38,195 bases of DNA, from contig JAFSXN010000023.1 in assembly GCA_017444015.1 (NCBI GenBank), positions 1-38,195 on the forward strand. Direction: 5' to 3'. A program made the translations under genes and the position numbers. This DNA comes from Lachnospiraceae bacterium. Its GTDB lineage: Bacteria; Bacillota; Clostridia; Lachnospirales; Lachnospiraceae. Positions within the stretch are counted from its first letter, which is position 1. Each line of letters begins with the position of its first letter. Below the pieces are notes generated by a model. The model was not told where the DNA came from. It ran no database searches and worked only from the letters and a program-made list of their open reading frames with translations. Below, piece after piece: positions 8,095-14,425 of the stretch.

Positions 8095-8466
8095 ATGCAA
8101 ATGTCAGTTTACGTGATATATACGCAGTCCGGTAAGGAGCTGAAAGCCTTTGAGAAGATCCAGAGACTTGTACTTTTGCCGACGGAGGAGGTCTATATCC
8201 CGACCTATAATCGTCAGAGAAAACGGGAGGGGGAATACCAGATCGTTGAAAAGGTCCTCCTCTATAAGCTTTGCGGGAAGGAACACGTTCTGGACGTTTC
8301 TACGGGGTATTACGAAGGAAAAGGTGTCCGGATCATCAAGGGACCTCTGATGGGTCTTGAAGGACAGATTAAAAAGATCAACCGCCATAAACGGATCGCC
8401 ATCCTTGAGCTGGAAATGCTCAGTCGGATGGTCGAGATCACGGTTGGGTTGGAAGTAATATATTAG
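8095..8466 (+). CDS. loaP: LoaP-like NusG paralogue with an internally shortened NGN domain
   Basis: A 123-residue protein that reads as the two ends of a LoaP/NusG-type antiterminator. Residues 3-55 (VYVIYTQSGKELKAFEKIQ, then a LPTEEVYIPTY segment) match the first half of the NGN domain. Residues 73-123 (GVRIIKGPLMGLEGQIKKI, NRHKR, LELEMLSRMVEITVGLEVI) match the KOW domain, and the KKINRHKR segment is characteristic of LoaP. The usual FPGYVF strand and the following helices, roughly 50-60 residues, are missing while the frame is intact; LoaP is normally about 170-180 residues. LoaP promotes read-through of long polysaccharide or antibiotic operons. With the RNA-polymerase-binding core incomplete, this copy may be inactive or act only through its KOW domain. 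The start has no strong ribosome site. Confidence 0.75.
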   Translation: MQMSVYVIYTQSGKELKAFEKIQRLVLLPTEEVYIPTYNRQRKREGEYQIVEKVLLYKLCGKEHVLDVSTGYYEGKGVRIIKGPLMGLEGQIKKINRHKRIAILELEMLSRMVEITVGLEVIY

Positions 8467-8504
8467 GTATAGTTAAAGCAATAAATAATTGCGTTTCCTA
8501 TACC
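8466..8504 (+). promoter_or_regulatory. Two-tier hairpin at the end of the loaP-like gene
   Basis: GGTATAG (8466-8472) pairs with CTATACC (8498-8504), and inside it GCAAT (8478-8482) pairs with ATTGC (8488-8492). Both stems are perfect. The structure begins at the stop codon and has no U-tract, so it is not an ordinary terminator. It lies where a LoaP-responsive leader hairpin would be expected, but the known LoaP target sequence was not recognised. Confidence 0.4.
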
Positions 8505-8556
8505 CAGGTAAGAAGCTCTATTCCCTGATCGTCGCTGTCGCGCGTCAGCGGAAGGA

Positions 8557-8904
8557 GTGGACATAGCTGTTTGCAGCCGGGGTAGCGAAAAAATACAGCG
8601 CATTGGGTGCTTTTATTTTTTCGATAACTACGTCGGAGGGGCGAAGCTATGGGAAAAGATCGTATTTGTAGTGAGCGCCAGGAATAATTTGACTTTCGCT
8701 ATGGAGCTAACGGAGGATGCGTACGGATTTGCAGCGGCAAACGACCAACGTAAAAGAGTTGTGTCGATTCCTATAATAAAGAGCACATCAAACTCTTTAG
8801 AAATTTTGCTTATTATACCTCAAACGAAGAAGACTATTAGGATCTGGAGAGAGCAGTCTCTGAGGTCTATGCAGAGAGTTAGAATGGTTTACATAAAATA
8901 TTAA
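8557..8904 (+). CDS. Hypothetical protein, doubtful
   Basis: A 115-codon frame from a GTG, with GGAAGGA just before it. The first 48 codons run through a 38-nt AT-rich inverted repeat and are an unlikely coding sequence. From an internal Met (codon 49, position 8701) the product is MELTEDAYGF, a polar turn, then a basic segment ending VYIKY. There is no recognised domain, signal or membrane segment, and base use is more AT-rich than in neighbouring genes. It may be a remnant of a deleted polysaccharide gene or a chance frame. Confidence 0.25.
   Translation: MDIAVCSRGSEKIQRIGCFYFFDNYVGGAKLWEKIVFVVSARNNLTFAMELTEDAYGFAAANDQRKRVVSIPIIKSTSNSLEILLIIPQTKKTIRIWREQSLRSMQRVRMVYIKY
8586..8623. repeat. 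AT-rich inverted repeat
   Basis: CGAAAAAATA (8586-8595) and TATTTTTTCG (8614-8623) are perfectly complementary, with AGC/GCT able to extend the stem inside. It resembles a bidirectional terminator or a leader hairpin. Together with the 8466-8504 hairpin it lies in the leader position after the loaP-like gene. Confidence 0.4.
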
Positions 8905-9209
8905 CATTTCTATTATTAGGCTATTATTAGACTTTAATGAACACTTCCGGCCGCAGACAGCTCTTCACACGGGGTTAAGGAAGTTTGCGGAATGGTATGC
9001 GGAGTATTATTGCTTTGGAGAAAACCATAGGTCTTAATAAACATAGTCGAGGGATAATAAAGCAAGCAGAACCTTTGAGACGTTTGGATTGCGGCGAGCA
9101 TCACAGTACACTCAACTACCGAAATAGTTTTTTTGCCCTCGAAAGTTTACATAATAAGTTGACAATAATCACCACTTCCCTATATGAAACAATAAACGTA
9201 TTGGATAAT
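8905..9209. other. Gene-poor AT-rich stretch
   Basis: No convincing gene is seen. A frame of 80 codons (8985-9227) has no ribosome site or recognisable content. A possible promoter, TTGACA at 9157-9162, lies about 16-17 bp before TATATG near 9181 but leads to no gene. The stretch probably represents decayed or deleted sequence between the polysaccharide locus and the next locus. Confidence 0.4.
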
Positions 9210-9240
9210 ACGGCAGAACCCTTATGACCCTGCCGTTTTA
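9210..9240. terminator. Probable bidirectional terminator
   Basis: ACGGCAG (9210-9216) pairs with CTGCCGT (9230-9236) and is followed by TTTTA. It stands between rightward sequence and the leftward nuclease remnant that ends at 9244. Confidence 0.45.
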
Positions 9241-9243
9241 TCC

Positions 9244-9525
9244 TCACTGCAATATTTTTTTCGCCATCTCTGTGGCTTCTTTGGGAGATAACTGCGGGTT
9301 CTCCAGACGATAGTGTTTTGCAAGGCGGGCAATATCCCGTTCCTTCATATTTCTTTCACCGCGTTTTATACCGCGTTTTTCTCCGCGTTTTTCTCCGCGG
9401 AGTTCACCCAGCCTTTCGCCTTCTTCTTTATAGTGTTCCAGCTCTAACTGATAAGGTATATAATCCATGCGCAGTTTCACATCCTTTCTGTTCTTCCTGA
9501 CCTGCTCCTCAATCTGGCAGGTCAG
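9244..9525 (-). pseudogene. C-terminal remnant of an Rpn-family (PD-(D/E)XK) nuclease / putative transposase
   Basis: Only the tail of the protein is present. From a TGA at 9528-9526 the frame is open for about 93 codons, and family-like sequence (EEQVRKNRKD, then MDYIPYQLELEHYKEEG) already starts upstream of the first usable start (GTG at 9480). The tail has the family's repetitive basic segment (GEKRGEKRGIKRGE) and a final helix of the type SPKEATEMAKKIL. The catalytic N-terminal domain (about 200 residues) is missing. The basic segment is encoded by near-identical 12-bp units around 9359-9400. Rpn proteins promote RecA-independent recombination and are common in mobile clostridial DNA. This copy is judged non-functional. 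Confidence 0.65.
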
Positions 9526-9650
9526 TCAAGTATAACATTTTGATGGGGAAATGCAATAACTGTTTTTATTACCTCAATGAGCGATGAAATGATGATATGA
9601 CACAAAAGTCATTTATAGTCATTCGTCGATAAATCGATCCGGAAGTCAAG

Positions 9651-9679
9651 TTGCAGGGTAGGGGTTTTCGTGATATATT
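9651..9679 (+). promoter_or_regulatory. Promoter for the coiled-coil membrane protein and wall hydrolase
   Basis: TTGCAG (9651-9656) and TATATT (9674-9679) with a 17-bp spacer. It lies 44 bp before the next start codon and no terminator intervenes before 12617, so it probably serves both following genes. Confidence 0.55.
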
Positions 9680-9722
9680 CTCTTACGGGGCTGATGATCG
9701 TAATGAAAGCTTATAGTGAAGG

Positions 9723-11150
9723 ATGACAATTTTGGAGATGGAAAATATCGAGGAAGCTGTAGATCAGGAGAATAACATACCGGAGCCTGCAGATCAGGAG
9801 AATCATAAACCGGAGCTTGCAGATCAGGGAAACAACACACCGGAGCCTGTAGAGCAGGAGAATAACTCACAGAGGCCTTTGGAGCAGGATGCCCTGCAGG
9901 ATATTGACGGTGCTTTGGTGGAGGTCAAGGCAAGGCTTGAGGATCTGAAGAGCCGTATGGAGGGTCTGAACGTAAGGTCGGATCGGGACGTCGAAGAGGT
10001 TCGCAAGCTCGTAGAAAGCATCAACGACGAATTTAAGATCGTGATCCGGAAGTTTTTCTATGAGGCGGAGCAGTTCAATGATCAGGAGCTTGCGCGGATC
10101 AGGCAGAGTCTGTCTGAGGGGATCGAGGAGCGAAGGGAGGCTTTTATAGACGGACTTGCGGAGGTCAATAACAGGCTTTCGGAACAGTTTGCGACGGAAC
10201 TGGACGCGGTCCGGGGGCTGTATGAGGAAAAGCTGACCAGGTATATTACGGATATCGAAGAAGCAAACGACGCGCTTGCGACTGGGGTACGTGACTCCAA
10301 TGAAGCCTTTGCAGCCGAGATGAAGGAATCTAATGAAACTTTTGCGGCTGCTGTGCGGGAGTCCGGTGAGGTATTTATGGCCGGGGTGGAAAACTCCTGT
10401 CACTCGCTTATGGACAAGATTCAGAAGCAGTTAGAAAGTTACCTTTCGGAGTATAAGCTTTCCAATGAGCTGCTGGACGAAAAGCTCAGGGTCCATATCG
10501 AGTCCTTCTACGAGGAATCCCGCAGACTGTTTGAAGGAAACGTCAATAATCTTCGGACGCTTTTTTCGGATAATCTGGATGCGATCGAGCGAAGAAGCAA
10601 CCGGGTGGAGCAATCCCTGGAGAAGAATAATACGGTTTTTGCGAACTATGCGGGGGAAGTACAGAAGCTTCAGAAAGTCCTGGAACAGAGGCACAGCTTT
10701 TTGGAGAACGGCTTTCAGAAGACGTTTCAGAGCTATATTGAGACCCTGAATAAGAAGCAGGCGGAGCATTATGAGAGCTTTGGGAGCTTTCTGACAGAGA
10801 AGTATTCCGCGAATGTGGATGAGCTTACGAGGCAGCTTGCGGAGTATCAGGACAGGTATAAGAAAGCGCTGCAGGCTTTTGTCGATGAGATGCAGGAGGA
10901 ATATCAGAGCAATCTGGAGGATGAGCTGCGCACTGCTATGGATTCCATGAATGAGGTTGTTGAAAATATGCAGAAAAAGAACCGGACGGATCAGAGAAGC
11001 CGGCAGGTGCTTTTAGCTGCAATGATTTTTATTTGTGTGATGACTGCCTTGAATATGATCTTCTCAAATGGTATGCTGAGTATCGCGCCGATCATTTTTT
11101 CACTATTGATCGCTGTGGTCTTCTATCTGATCATGTACTGGAGGGCATAA
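9723..11150 (+). CDS. Membrane-anchored coiled-coil protein with N-terminal 10-residue repeats
   Basis: A 475-residue protein of unknown family. Residues 14-53 are four 10-residue repeats of the type DQENNxPEPA. Residues 54-425 are almost continuous alpha-helical coiled coil, including the internally repetitive stretch around 185-230 (NEAFAAEMKES, NETFAAAVRES). Two membrane segments end the protein (about 430-448 and 453-472) with only a few residues after. The long helical part is therefore probably cytoplasmic and tail-anchored. The start is uncertain: ATG at 9723, an in-frame TTG at 9732 better spaced from GAAGGATG, or ATG at 9738. It ends 8 bp before a cell-wall hydrolase gene and probably shares its transcript. 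A role in organising wall hydrolysis or cell shape is inference only. Confidence 0.8.
   Translation: MTILEMENIEEAVDQENNIPEPADQENHKPELADQGNNTPEPVEQENNSQRPLEQDALQDIDGALVEVKARLEDLKSRMEGLNVRSDRDVEEVRKLVESINDEFKIVIRKFFYEAEQFNDQELARIRQSLSEGIEERREAFIDGLAEVNNRLSEQFATELDAVRGLYEEKLTRYITDIEEANDALATGVRDSNEAFAAEMKESNETFAAAVRESGEVFMAGVENSCHSLMDKIQKQLESYLSEYKLSNELLDEKLRVHIESFYEESRRLFEGNVNNLRTLFSDNLDAIERRSNRVEQSLEKNNTVFANYAGEVQKLQKVLEQRHSFLENGFQKTFQSYIETLNKKQAEHYESFGSFLTEKYSANVDELTRQLAEYQDRYKKALQAFVDEMQEEYQSNLEDELRTAMDSMNEVVENMQKKNRTDQRSRQVLLAAMIFICVMTALNMIFSNGMLSIAPIIFSLLIAVVFYLIMYWRA
9761..9880 (+). repeat. Four tandem 30-bp coding repeats
   Basis: Units starting AGATCAGGAG at 9761, 9791, 9821 and 9851 repeat with a 30-bp period and diverge progressively. 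They encode the Pro/Glu/Asn-rich decapeptides of the coiled-coil protein. Copy number may vary by slippage. Confidence 0.75.
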
Positions 11151-11158
11151 GGGGGACA

Positions 11159-12589
11159 ATGAAACGGTTATATTACAGGATACTTTGTGTTCTGGCGGTT
11201 TTTGCGCTGTGCGGGACGCAGCTTATTACGGTCTGCTTTGCGGAGAATTATGATGAGCAGGTTGCCAGAATGCAGGAGCAGGAGGCCCAGACCCAGGCTA
11301 CGATCTCGGATCTGGAAAAACAGACAGAGCAGACGAAGGCGGCGATCTCAGCTCTAAAGGGCCAGAGGGAGCAGACGGAGAGCAGCGTAAGCAGTCTGAA
11401 AAATCAGAGCTCGGCTCTGCAGAATAAGATCGAGGGCTATTCGGATCAGCTAGAGGATCTGACGGAGGAGATCGAGGAGGCGGAGAGCGCCATGGCGGAG
11501 GTTTCTTCGGAGATCGTTTCGTTGAATCAGCGGATCGAGGAGACCAGAAGCGAGAAGGAAGAGCGCTATGAGCTTTTAAAGAAGCGGATCAAGAAAGTCT
11601 ATGAGAGCGGGGGAACCCGCGGGATGTGGCAGATCATCCTCGGAGCAGGCTCCCTGCAGGATTTCTTTAACCGCTATGAGTATCTCGGGGCTATGGTAAG
11701 CTACGATCAGCAGAAGATCGCGGAGTACCGGGCGTTAGAGGAGGAGCTTAGCCGGGAGCTTACGGAGGTTCGTCAGAGAGAGGCGGAGCTGGATGCCTAT
11801 CAGGATACGCTGGATGAAAAGCACGGAGAGCTTTCGGACCTGACGGAGGAGGTCAAAAGTCAGCTGGATTCCACGAACAGCAGTATCTTCGCGGAAAGCG
11901 GGAAGCTTGCGGATTACGATAATCAGCTGGTAGCTCTGGATAAGGCAATGAAGTCGTTAGAGTCCCAGACAGCAGCGGCCCAGGCGGCTTTGGCAAAGCA
12001 GGTGGCGGAGCGTCTGGCCTTAAAACGGGAGGATACCTCGGGGGCCTATTCGGCGAGCGGTTCGGAGTTAGAGTGGCTTGCCGCTACGATCCAGGCGGAG
12101 GCGGACGGTGAGTCATATACCGGGAAGCTGGCGGTCGGTTCGGTAATTATGAACCGTGTCAAGAGCTCTGCCTTCCCCAATGATATCAAATCGGTGATCA
12201 CGCAGAATATGCAGTTTGCGTCCTATCGTTCCGGTAAGGTGGAGCTGATCATACAAAAGGGTCCGAACTCTACCTGTGTCAAGGCGGCGCAGGAGGTTCT
12301 GGGCGGCGCCAGAGTCGGGGATTATCTGTTCTTTATGACGAAATATTACGCGGATTACTACGGGATCAGCGAATATACGATGATCGGAAATCATGCCTTC
12401 TTCTATCGCTGGGTAACTAAGGATAAGGCGGTACAGCCTGCCTCCGAGGAGGAAAAGGAAGAAGAAGAGGAAAAGGCAGAGGAGAAGACCGAGGAGGCTC
12501 CTGCGGAAGAGGAGCATCATGAGGAAGAGGAGCCGCAGGAAGAAGAGCCTGAGGAAGAAGAGTCAGAAGAGGAGAATCAAGAAGAGTAA
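11159..12589 (+). CDS. Secreted PcsB-like coiled coil fused to a SleB-type cell-wall hydrolase domain
   Basis: The start at 11159 follows AAGGGGG and gives a 476-residue protein with a signal peptide (cleavage near CFA-EN, residue 27). Residues 30-290 are a long coiled coil of the PcsB/CwlO type, including the motif GGTRGMWQIILGAGS-LQDFF seen in that group. Residues about 300-420 are a Hydrolase_2 domain: LAATIQAEADGES gives the predicted catalytic Glu, followed by GKLAVGSVIMNRV and the SITQNMQFAS-type segment. This family cleaves peptidoglycan glycan strands or acts as a lytic transglycosylase. The last 49 residues are almost only Glu with Ala, Pro and Lys, a low-complexity tail. The coiled coil probably couples the enzyme to a membrane regulator such as FtsEX, and the preceding gene is a candidate partner. 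Confidence 0.88.
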   Translation: MKRLYYRILCVLAVFALCGTQLITVCFAENYDEQVARMQEQEAQTQATISDLEKQTEQTKAAISALKGQREQTESSVSSLKNQSSALQNKIEGYSDQLEDLTEEIEEAESAMAEVSSEIVSLNQRIEETRSEKEERYELLKKRIKKVYESGGTRGMWQIILGAGSLQDFFNRYEYLGAMVSYDQQKIAEYRALEEELSRELTEVRQREAELDAYQDTLDEKHGELSDLTEEVKSQLDSTNSSIFAESGKLADYDNQLVALDKAMKSLESQTAAAQAALAKQVAERLALKREDTSGAYSASGSELEWLAATIQAEADGESYTGKLAVGSVIMNRVKSSAFPNDIKSVITQNMQFASYRSGKVELIIQKGPNSTCVKAAQEVLGGARVGDYLFFMTKYYADYYGISEYTMIGNHAFFYRWVTKDKAVQPASEEEKEEEEEKAEEKTEEAPAEEEHHEEEEPQEEEPEEEESEEENQEE

Positions 12590-12616
12590 CTGCCGGGGGA
12601 GCTGGGCAGAGGCGAA

Positions 12617-12646
12617 GAGGAGGACTGAATCAGTCCTCCTCCTTTT
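12617..12646 (+). terminator. Strong intrinsic terminator
   Basis: GAGGAGGACTG (12617-12627) pairs perfectly with CAGTCCTCCTC (12631-12641) around a 3-nt loop, followed by CTTTT. It ends the wall-hydrolase transcript and faces the convergent EutP-like gene ending at 12660. Confidence 0.85.
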
Positions 12647-12659
12647 GAATAGCCGATAT

Positions 12660-13172
12660 TCATAGAAGATTTTCCGGAAGCGGATCCCACTCACATAACC
12701 CTAACGCCTGCCTCTGCTTTGCTTCTTCCAGGGTGAGCAGCGGAAGATCTTCTTTTAGATATTCCGTCAGTTCCTCGATCCCTTCGCCGGTCACGTTATT
12801 GACCTCAAAGATCCGGTCGCAGCCTGCGGATTCCATCCATTGCCGGATCATCGGAACGTTGGCGTAGGGAGAATCCGTTTTTGTAATAACGCCGATCAGG
12901 GGCCTTAAAATAAAGGTGTGCAGACAGTCGCCGAACAGATTATAGGGCTCGTCCGCGGCCTGTACGATGGCTATGACATCGGCTTCGAAGGAAAAGCAGG
13001 CAAGGCCTACGCTGAAATGCTTGGATTCCGCGTATTCCCCCGGGGAGTCGATGGTATCGCCTTCGAGATTGGTGTACTGTGTTTTGATATAATGGAGCTC
13101 TTCTCCCTTCAGGGCCTGGATCAGCGAGGTTTTTCCGGCTTCGCTCCGCCCCATCAGAAACATTTTTTTCAT
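12660..13172 (-). CDS. eutP: EutP/PduV-type P-loop GTPase
   Basis: A 170-residue protein starting MKKMFLMGRSEAGKTSL, which contains the Walker A/G1 motif (GRSEAGKT). DSPGEY is the G3 motif and ITKTD the G4 motif. This pattern is specific to EutP/PduV, small G-domain proteins encoded with ethanolamine or propanediol microcompartments. Their role is not settled; acetate kinase activity has been claimed for EutP and shell positioning for PduV. The C-terminal 20 residues (EAKQRQALGLCEWDPLPENLL-type tail) extend beyond the usual length. It is the last gene of a three-gene minus-strand group, 83 bp after a EutS-like gene, and meets the terminator of the convergent operon. Confidence 0.88.
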   Translation of the reverse strand: MKKMFLMGRSEAGKTSLIQALKGEELHYIKTQYTNLEGDTIDSPGEYAESKHFSVGLACFSFEADVIAIVQAADEPYNLFGDCLHTFILRPLIGVITKTDSPYANVPMIRQWMESAGCDRIFEVNNVTGEGIEELTEYLKEDLPLLTLEEAKQRQALGLCEWDPLPENLL

Positions 13173-13255
13173 AGATTTTTGTTCACTATAGAATGATTAC
13201 TGCGTCAGCTTTTGAAAGGTTTCGCAGGAAACGATATATTTTCAAATGATTTTGA

Positions 13256-13684
13256 TCAGTTTTTATGGATCTCGCAGACCGGGAAGTCCAGCTCGTCCCG
13301 AAACAGAGCTACGACTGCCTCGACCGCTGTCTCTACCTGGGTAAGACCTCCCGTCAGGATCAGAGAGCCGCAGAAGCGGTCCATAAACCCGATCTCTACG
13401 TTTGCGGCTTTTAAAGCGGCATCGGCGGCAACCACGACCGCCTCCCAGGGGGTAAAGCGGATCAGGCCGATCGTTTCTCCCGTATGATCCTCGCCCTCAT
13501 GGACCCCGATATGCAGCCCCAGGTTCTGATAGATGCTGGGATCGGAGGGGGTCAGGACATGGGCCAGGCAGACTTCCTTTCCGGGGATCCGTACCCTCGT
13601 CATCCGAAGAGTCTTCCCCTTCAGCTGTTCATAGTCCTTATGGAATATTTTCTGTATGAATTCCTCTTTCGTTAAGACCGCCAC
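13256..13684 (-). CDS. EutS/PduU-like permuted BMC-domain shell protein with an N-terminal extension
   Basis: A 142-residue protein with the circularly permuted bacterial-microcompartment fold: GLIRFTPWEAVVVAADAALKAA, then VEIGFMDRFCGSLILTG, then a C-terminal helix and strand ending FPVCEIHKN. EutS is normally about 110-120 residues; this copy has about 25 extra N-terminal residues (LTKEEFIQKIFHKDYEQLK) that would form an amphipathic helix. The start is a GTG at 13684 whose ribosome site (GAGGTAAGG) contains the stop codon of the preceding shell gene, so translation is coupled. It should form hexamers and mix with its neighbour. The extension could bind cargo or plug the pore, which is inference. 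Confidence 0.88.
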   Translation of the reverse strand: MAVLTKEEFIQKIFHKDYEQLKGKTLRMTRVRIPGKEVCLAHVLTPSDPSIYQNLGLHIGVHEGEDHTGETIGLIRFTPWEAVVVAADAALKAANVEIGFMDRFCGSLILTGGLTQVETAVEAVVALFRDELDFPVCEIHKN

Positions 13685-13690
13685 TTGCCC

Positions 13691-14056
13691 TTACCTCTTT
13701 GTAATACGGCAGACAACATATTCCAGCTCGTCGCGGAAGTAGTTTACGATCTCGGTCATCGCGGAGCTGACATCGGAAAGCTCTCCGGTGATGATCAGGG
13801 TCCCTGTAAAACGATCCGCGAAGCCCAGATAGACATTGCCGCTCTTTACCGCGATATCGGAGGCGATCACCGCCGACTCGGGCGGGGTCAGGTTCATGAT
13901 GCCGATGGCGGAGGAGCTGTAATCCACCTGAGGATTTAGGCCTAATTTCTGATAGATGACCGGAGCCGGCCCGCCCATGATATGGGCAAAGGTAATTTCC
14001 TTGCCTGCTACGGTTTCCTGTACGATTCGAATGCGTTCTTCCTGTTCGTTTGCCAT
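13691..14056 (-). CDS. eutS: EutS-type permuted BMC-domain shell protein
   Basis: A 121-residue protein matching EutS/PduU over its whole length: N-terminal strand RIVQETVAGKEITFAHIM (the beta-barrel cap of this class), AIGIMNLTPPESAVIASDIAVK, SGNVYLGFADRFTGTLIITG, and a final ELEYVVCRITK. It would form the bent or barrel-capped hexameric facets of a microcompartment. It is first of the minus-strand group, with GGAGT before the ATG and a promoter at 14130-14158. No vertex protein (EutN), canonical hexamer (EutM) or signature enzyme is present in the window. The locus is therefore either a satellite of a microcompartment elsewhere or a system of unknown type. Confidence 0.9.
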   Translation of the reverse strand: MANEQEERIRIVQETVAGKEITFAHIMGGPAPVIYQKLGLNPQVDYSSSAIGIMNLTPPESAVIASDIAVKSGNVYLGFADRFTGTLIITGELSDVSSAMTEIVNYFRDELEYVVCRITKR

Positions 14057-14129
14057 TTTGACTCCTTATGCTGGATCCATATCTGGATAATTATTTATTT
14101 CTGTTTCATTAGTACGAAGCGCCTGTAAC

Positions 14130-14158
14130 AGTATACCTCATTTTTATTTATATCTCTA
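14130..14158 (-). promoter_or_regulatory. Promoter of the EutS/EutS/EutP group
   Basis: On the minus strand TAGAGA (14158-14153) and TATACT (14135-14130) are separated by 17 bp. Transcription would start near 14123 and give a leader of about 65 nt. No ethanolamine-type antiterminator hairpin pair was recognised. Confidence 0.45.
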
Positions 14159-14319
14159 CCAATTTTTTCTACCTGTACTTTTGCTGTACTTTTGGGTCTG
14201 TACTTTTGCTAACCGGAAGTGATATTTCCTGTGATTTATTGCGGTGATAATATCGGTTTTGGACGAAAAGCCCATACAGGCGGAATTTTTTTATTTTCTC
14301 ATAGCTGCGAGGATGTTAT

Positions 14320-14420
14320 ACTATCCTTCGGGACTAAAACAGAAATCGTTGAGCAAGGCCCGGTGGGTGAAGCACGTTTACTCAAACGTTCAGGGAGCCG
14401 GGCAGATATGAAAGGATAGT
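14320..14420 (+). promoter_or_regulatory. Structured leader enclosing the ribosome site of the SGNH gene
   Basis: ACTATCCTT (14320-14328) and AAGGATAGT (14412-14420) are a perfect 9-bp outer pair. GCCCGG (14358-14363) pairs with CCGGGC (14398-14403), and inside that ACGTTT (14374-14379) pairs with AAACGT (14384-14389) around a 4-nt loop. The 3' outer arm contains AGGA, the ribosome site, and the ATG is 5 nt later. This could be a translational switch. However, a TATACT (14317-14322) overlaps the 5' arm, and if that is the -10 box the 5' arm would not be transcribed. It did not match any riboswitch consensus I can recall. Confidence 0.45.
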
Positions 14421-14425
14421 ACAAA

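Noticed and set aside
8985..9227. 80-codon plus-strand frame
   Set aside because: No ribosome site, no domain or membrane features, and it overlaps a terminator stem. Treated as chance.
9359..9400. Possible CRISPR-like or tandem regulatory repeat
   Set aside because: The 12-bp units are coding repeats of the basic tail of the nuclease remnant, with no spacers.
14219..14419. 66-codon plus-strand frame before the SGNH gene
   Set aside because: It runs through the perfectly paired leader stems, has no good ribosome site and no recognisable protein pattern.
14320..14420. c-di-GMP, guanidine, ZTP or cobalamin riboswitch
   Set aside because: Size and context were suggestive, but the conserved core motifs I remember for these classes are not present. 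Left as an unassigned structure.
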